Shown here piece by piece: positions 63,259 through 64,000 of a stretch of 64,000 bases of DNA (the stretch's first letter is position 1; every line of letters starts with the position of its first letter). The stretch is from Rotaria sp. Silwood1 (Eukaryota > Rotifera > Eurotatoria > Philodinida > Philodinidae), in assembly GCA_905250075.1 (NCBI GenBank), contig CAJNOP010000001.1, forward strand, positions 3,568,514 to 3,632,513. Reading direction: 5' to 3'. The notes below the pieces were generated by a model that was not told the DNA's origin, ran no database searches, and saw only the letters and a program-made list of their open reading frames with translations. The translations under genes and the position numbers were made by a program.

Positions 63259-64000
63259 CGTATCATCAACTGACGTCTAGTTGCTTACCTACAATAAATA
63301 GCATAGAAGAAAAGAAACGAATGATTTTTTTTTCTTAATAGATGATAGACCCTGATGAATAACGAGTATGTTGTGTGCATGTAGCAATTATAATAGAACA
63401 AAAGGAAAAAAAGAAAGAATCGATCTTATTTCTTTTTTTTCTTTTGCTGTTTTTTCCTTCTCTTCTCCTCCTCGTTTCTTTCTTCTTCTCGATGATTGAT
63501 AAGAGATTGATAGAGCACAAGGTATTCGTTTGTTCTCGTCGCATGACTATTGATAGAGACCAAAAAAAATAAATGTCTATATTTATAAATATGTTCTGAT
63601 GAAAAATATTTGCATTATAATCGGATTATTCTACCAAAAAAAAAACTCAATTATAAACAATTTAGAAGATTTTCCACATTAAACGTTGCTAAAAAATCTC
63701 CTAAATCAATCATAATTTTGATTTTTTTATACAATTATCCAAGTCTAATTGTGATATTTTCCACTGAATACCTGTTCTATTATGAATTATTGATAAATTC
63801 ATATAGGCAAAAAAAAGAGAAAGCTTTCTAATTCTCTGACGTTTGTCCTCAGGTTTTCATCACTTTATCTACAATAAATAATATCAAGAATAATTATGGC
63901 AATGAAAATATAAACCTTCAGGTTTCCAACAACTCTTACCACATAAAACAAAAATGAATTGGTAATATGCTCTCGATTAACCCTCATCACATGCGCAAAG
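63259..64000. other. ITPR upstream region
   Basis: 5' flank of the IP3 receptor (transcribed leftward). On the minus strand an AG followed directly by GTAAG lies at 63290-63284, 26 bases from the ATG. A C/T-rich tract occupies about 63431-63500. No other gene is seen. Confidence 0.4.

Overview
This is an AT-rich (visibly well under 35% GC) nuclear segment of an invertebrate animal. Animal origin is shown by an IP3 receptor gene, a chitinase-domain (CHID1) gene, a PLB1-type phospholipase, a TMEM64 homologue, a dynein-arm docking coiled-coil gene and a probable RFamide precursor. Introns are numerous and mostly 45-70 nt with canonical GT/AG ends, and both TAA and TGA act as stops. A rotifer, perhaps a bdelloid, would fit the compact introns, the AT bias and the AG sites just upstream of several start codons, but that placement is an inference.

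Layout. 0-3.6 kb: a small AT-hook protein (-) and a secreted Thr-repeat/six-cysteine protein (-). 3.8-9.4 kb: an intact phospholipase B gene (-) followed by a decayed copy of it, split by two foldback elements. 9.7-12.8 kb: RFC3 and TMEM64 (both -). 15.0-21.4 kb: two coiled-coil genes in tandem (+): an unrecognised lysine-rich 767-residue protein and an ODAD1/CCDC63-type protein. 22.15-24.12 kb: a nested palindromic element. 24.5 kb: ribosomal protein L37 (+). 24.8-34.6 kb: gene-poor, with two large foldback elements, one of which contains the only assembly gap (100 N). 34.6-35.1 kb: a short secreted precursor ending in an RFamide signal (+). 36.3-39.0 kb: CHID1 (-). 41.4-63.3 kb: a complete IP3 receptor gene (-), reconstructed here as 48 exon positions plus one extra alternative exon.

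The most striking observation is inside the IP3 receptor. Two tandem, homologous exons (43463-43676 and 43081-43324) both encode the S4-S5 linker and S5 helix next to the pore. They share entry and exit phases, and only the use of exactly one of them keeps the frame. This is the signature of mutually exclusive splicing, and would give a channel with two alternative gating modules.

The genes do not form a pathway. RFC3 (DNA replication clamp loader) and RPL37 (ribosome) are housekeeping, ODAD1-like is ciliary, and PLB1, CHID1, the Thr-repeat protein and the RFamide precursor enter the secretory route. The IP3 receptor and, in mammals, TMEM64 are linked to ER calcium release and handling. All gene models were spliced by eye from splice-site consensus, phase and homology; no transcript evidence was available.
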